In this document: piece by piece, positions 14,414 through 16,475 of the stretch | How the letters are laid out: every line of letters starts with the position of its first letter | Position numbering within the stretch: the first letter of the stretch is position 1 | Origin: an uncultured Porphyromonadaceae bacterium | GTDB taxonomy: Bacteria; Bacteroidota; Bacteroidia; Bacteroidales; Muribaculaceae | Length of the DNA: 16,475 nt | Reading direction: 5' to 3' | Assembly: GCA_900541555.1 (NCBI GenBank) | Contig: UQKE01000051.1 | Span: 1-16,475, forward strand | Translations under genes and position numbers: made by a program | Notes under the pieces: model-generated | What the model saw: the letters and a program-made list of their open reading frames with translations, nothing else | What the model was told of the DNA's origin: nothing | Database searches by the model: none

Positions 14414-15384
14414 CGTTGTTTCAGTAAAAATCTCATAATTCGCAGTTTCCAACGTTTGTTTGTCAGCAGGCGGAACAAATTGTATTTCCAAGAGTAATGC
14501 CTGCGAGGAAGCGGATAGCAACCAAGCGCGTGCAGCTCTTTCAGCTCCGCGCAAATGAAATCGAAGTTCGGAGCGTTTTTCAGCACGGAGTAGATCACGC
14601 TGAGGGCCAATTGCTCATAACGGCGAAGCAATGCGGTTTGCGTCAATGCGTCTTTGGCTGTTTTGCCGGAGTTTTTGAGCCTTTTCAGGATGTAGCGCAA
14701 ATCGGCAAATCGTTTTGCGATAGTGGCAGGATTGCTTGTGTTGATAATGGAATGGGGACGCTGGTAATAGGCATAGGTTGTGATGCCGGTCGTAATCGTC
14801 GTTTTTGCATTTGCCAACAATCGCGGTGTGAAATCTTCGTCTTCGTGATAAATTCCGGGGTGGAATTGTAGTCCGGCAAGGATTCGACGTTTAAATACGT
14901 AGCTCCATGCTCCTCCGAAAAAGCTGTGAGCCGCCATGAATGCCGCCCCCGATTCAAATGATTCGCAGCGGAGTTTCTGTGGGCGGATATGTTCAATGCC
15001 GCTTGACGCAACTTTTTTGAAGTTTGAAATAGCGATGTCCGGTGTTTTTTCATTTAGAATATCGACAACCAGTCGGTATGTGCAAGGAAAAAAGTAGTCG
15101 TCGGCATCGATAAATTGGATGTATTCTTTTGACGCAAGGCGAATGCCGGCGTTGCGAGCTTCGCTAAGTCCTGCATTTTCTTGGTAGCAGTACAGAATGC
15201 GGTTGTCGTCAAATTCAGCCAACCATTTTTGCGCATGGCTTTGCGGCGTGCCGTCGTCGATGACGATGATTTCCATGTCGGCGTCGAGGCGAGCATCGAG
15301 TATGCTGCCGACGGCCCGAAGCAGCAATTCTTTTGGAAGGTCGTAATAGGGTATGATGAAACTGATGGAGGATCGCATTGCCAT
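14410..15384 (-). CDS. Glycosyltransferase family 2 protein
   Basis: The 324-aa product has a GT-A fold N-terminus: SISFIIPYYD, VIDDGTPQS, QENAGLSEARNAGI, and the metal-binding DXD motif in FIDADDY (Asp93, Asp95). A likely catalytic acidic pair lies in YHEDEDF. It is a cytoplasmic or membrane-associated transferase of sugars for surface glycans; the specific substrates are unknown. The ATG directly follows the TAA stop of the upstream family-2 gene with no gap, and its own end overlaps the next gene by 4 bp. It is clearly related to its upstream neighbour but not nearly identical. Confidence 0.9.
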   Translation of the reverse strand: MAMRSSISFIIPYYDLPKELLLRAVGSILDARLDADMEIIVIDDGTPQSHAQKWLAEFDDNRILYCYQENAGLSEARNAGIRLASKEYIQFIDADDYFFPCTYRLVVDILNEKTPDIAISNFKKVASSGIEHIRPQKLRCESFESGAAFMAAHSFFGGAWSYVFKRRILAGLQFHPGIYHEDEDFTPRLLANAKTTITTGITTYAYYQRPHSIINTSNPATIAKRFADLRYILKRLKNSGKTAKDALTQTALLRRYEQLALSVIYSVLKNAPNFDFICAELKELHALGCYPLPRRHYSWKYNLFRLLTNKRWKLRIMRFLLKQR

Positions 15385-16302
15385 TTAAGAAAGTAATTTG
15401 AAAAATGCAGATTTGCCAAACGTAAGCCATAAGGCGGCTTTGATTCGCCGTCGTGCCGATTGCCGGCGTTTGAGGTATTTAAATCGCAATTTGTAGCATG
15501 GGATTTGGATTTCTCCGCCGGCACGTGCCACTTCTATTTGCCGATCGAGCATTTCCATGAACAGATTGTAAAGACGGTCTTCGGCGAAGCGGCAATCGTT
15601 GCGCAAAAAAAGGAACAATTTGATGTTGGCATCGAGCAAATCATTATGTTTCTGCAATGTTGATGTTTGCGTGATGGCATTCGCATTCTCAGTGCAATAA
15701 TAGTAGCAGCCCGACGATGACACGGCTATCGTCCCTGCTTGATGGAGAACGTATGGGACGGTATGCAGGTCTTCGAAAAATTTCCCGACAGGGAATCGCG
15801 TCGCCTCCCATAGATCGCGGCGGAAGATTTTGTTCCATGCATAGCCATGCACGTAGCCTTGGCGTGCGATCCAATCTTCGAACGATTCTGTATTGTAGCT
15901 GTCGGAAACGGGGGCATAGTATTTTTCAGCGTTTCCTTCGAGTTTCTTTACCGGAAATTCGACACAATCGGCATTCGTCGCTTCCAAGATTTTCAAATTG
16001 GCTGCGTATGTGTCGGGGGCAATAAAATCGTCAGAGTCGAGAAATGTGATATAATCGCCGCTTGCGATTTCGATTCCTGAATTTCGAGCAGCGCTTAGCC
16101 CTCCATTTTGAGCGCGGTGGATCACGCGGATTCTTTTATCTGCTTGTGCGAGCCGGTCGCAGATCGATCCGCAAGAATCCGGAGAGCAGTCGTCGACAAG
16201 AATGATTTCAAGCTCGGAGAATGATTGCGACGCGACGCTCTGCACGCATCGTTGCAGATATTTTTCTACCTTATAGACCGGTATGATGACGCTTAACAGC
16301 AT
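15385..16302 (-). CDS. Glycosyltransferase family 2 protein
   Basis: The 305-aa product starts MLLSVIIPVYKVEKYLQRCV and has the family-2 blocks LVDDCSPDSC, QNGGLSAARNSGI, and the DXD site in FLDSDDF (Asp89, Asp91), with FFEDLHTVPYVL later. It is the first gene of the glycosyltransferase-ispE cluster. The start was placed at ATG 16302 because the family sequence begins there and a TACTTTTG promoter box lies 21 bp upstream. A frame extending to 16407 would read through the promoter. The C-terminal 40 residues are strongly basic (KLRFKYLKRRQSARRRIK), perhaps a membrane-surface contact. Confidence 0.9.
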   Translation of the reverse strand: MLLSVIIPVYKVEKYLQRCVQSVASQSFSELEIILVDDCSPDSCGSICDRLAQADKRIRVIHRAQNGGLSAARNSGIEIASGDYITFLDSDDFIAPDTYAANLKILEATNADCVEFPVKKLEGNAEKYYAPVSDSYNTESFEDWIARQGYVHGYAWNKIFRRDLWEATRFPVGKFFEDLHTVPYVLHQAGTIAVSSSGCYYYCTENANAITQTSTLQKHNDLLDANIKLFLFLRNDCRFAEDRLYNLFMEMLDRQIEVARAGGEIQIPCYKLRFKYLKRRQSARRRIKAALWLTFGKSAFFKLLS

Positions 16303-16323
16303 TGCTCGGTTTTTGTTGTTTGA

Positions 16324-16331
16324 CAAAAGTA
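16324..16331 (-). promoter_or_regulatory. -7 element of the glycosyltransferase operon
   Basis: On the minus strand TACTTTTG matches TAnnTTTG and lies 21 bp before ATG 16302. No TTTG is found at the ideal -33 distance. Confidence 0.55.
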
Positions 16332-16429
16332 CGAATTTCGCCCCGATAAGGCAGGCGTTGGCAATAAAATTCGTTATCTTTATAGAAAATAAGCGGCACC
16401 TTGGCATAATCGCTCAAACGAGTTTGGCG

Positions 16430-16457
16430 CTTCTGCACTCGATTTGCGGTATCTTTC
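16430..16457 (+). promoter_or_regulatory. Divergent promoter-like module at the right edge
   Basis: On the plus strand CTTCTGCACTCGA is followed by TATCTTTC (16450-16457), one base off TAnnTTTG. TGCACTC lies 9 bp before the box. The same arrangement occurs twice upstream of the acyl-CoA ligase gene, with a shared exact 13-mer. It would drive a gene to the right of the window. The 173 bp between ATG 16302 and the window end show no gene. Confidence 0.35.
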
Positions 16458-16475
16458 GATAAGATAAGCTGCATC

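Noticed and set aside
16271..16474. A 67-codon minus-strand frame at the right edge
   Set aside because: It overlaps the start of the family-2 glycosyltransferase gene and the promoter region. It reads as non-coding upstream sequence.

Overview
The window looks like a chromosomal segment of a Bacteroidales bacterium (phylum Bacteroidota). The evidence is the TAnnTTTG-type -7 promoter elements upstream of genes, the weak or absent purine-rich ribosome binding sites, and the gene families present: a DUF4369-TlpA thioredoxin, a DUF3943 outer-membrane protein, a secreted SUMF1/FGE-fold protein with a TPR-like stretch, and a four-subunit 2-oxoacid:ferredoxin oxidoreductase typical of anaerobes. 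No rRNA, tRNA, CRISPR array, transposase or phage gene was seen.

Left part (1-2456): a gene-poor area with one protein gene. Positions 1-798 and 1879-2456 hold a family of intergenic repeats, including a near-perfect 197-bp tandem duplication. The copies differ in sequence but keep self-complementary hairpins. Between them, on the minus strand, is a secreted TPR + SUMF1-domain gene (799-1822). It has a good promoter and a signal peptide, but is split by a frameshift exactly at a run of nine G. With eight G the frame is intact, so it is a candidate phase-variable (ON/OFF) gene, here OFF.

Middle left (2457-5941, plus strand): a DUF2461 protein, then a compact operon for a 2-oxoacid:ferredoxin oxidoreductase in the order delta (ferredoxin), alpha (VorB), beta (TPP-binding), gamma. 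It ends in a strong intrinsic terminator at 5963-6012.

Right two thirds (6032-16302, minus strand), read from right to left: two family-2 glycosyltransferases, a GT-B type glycosyltransferase and ispE, packed with 0-4 bp gaps or overlaps. Then come grpE, dnaJ and a DUF3943 outer-membrane protein (18-19 bp gaps). After a 285-bp non-coding gap come a long-chain acyl-CoA ligase and a TlpA-like thioredoxin (9 bp gap), which converges on the oxidoreductase operon.

By function the window is mostly housekeeping: anaerobic branched-chain 2-oxoacid metabolism, protein folding, isoprenoid precursor synthesis, envelope glycan synthesis, lipid activation and envelope redox. The unusual parts are the homopolymer-interrupted secreted protein, the structured repeats around it, and a repeated TGCACTC-N9/10-TATMTTTS promoter-like module seen three times.
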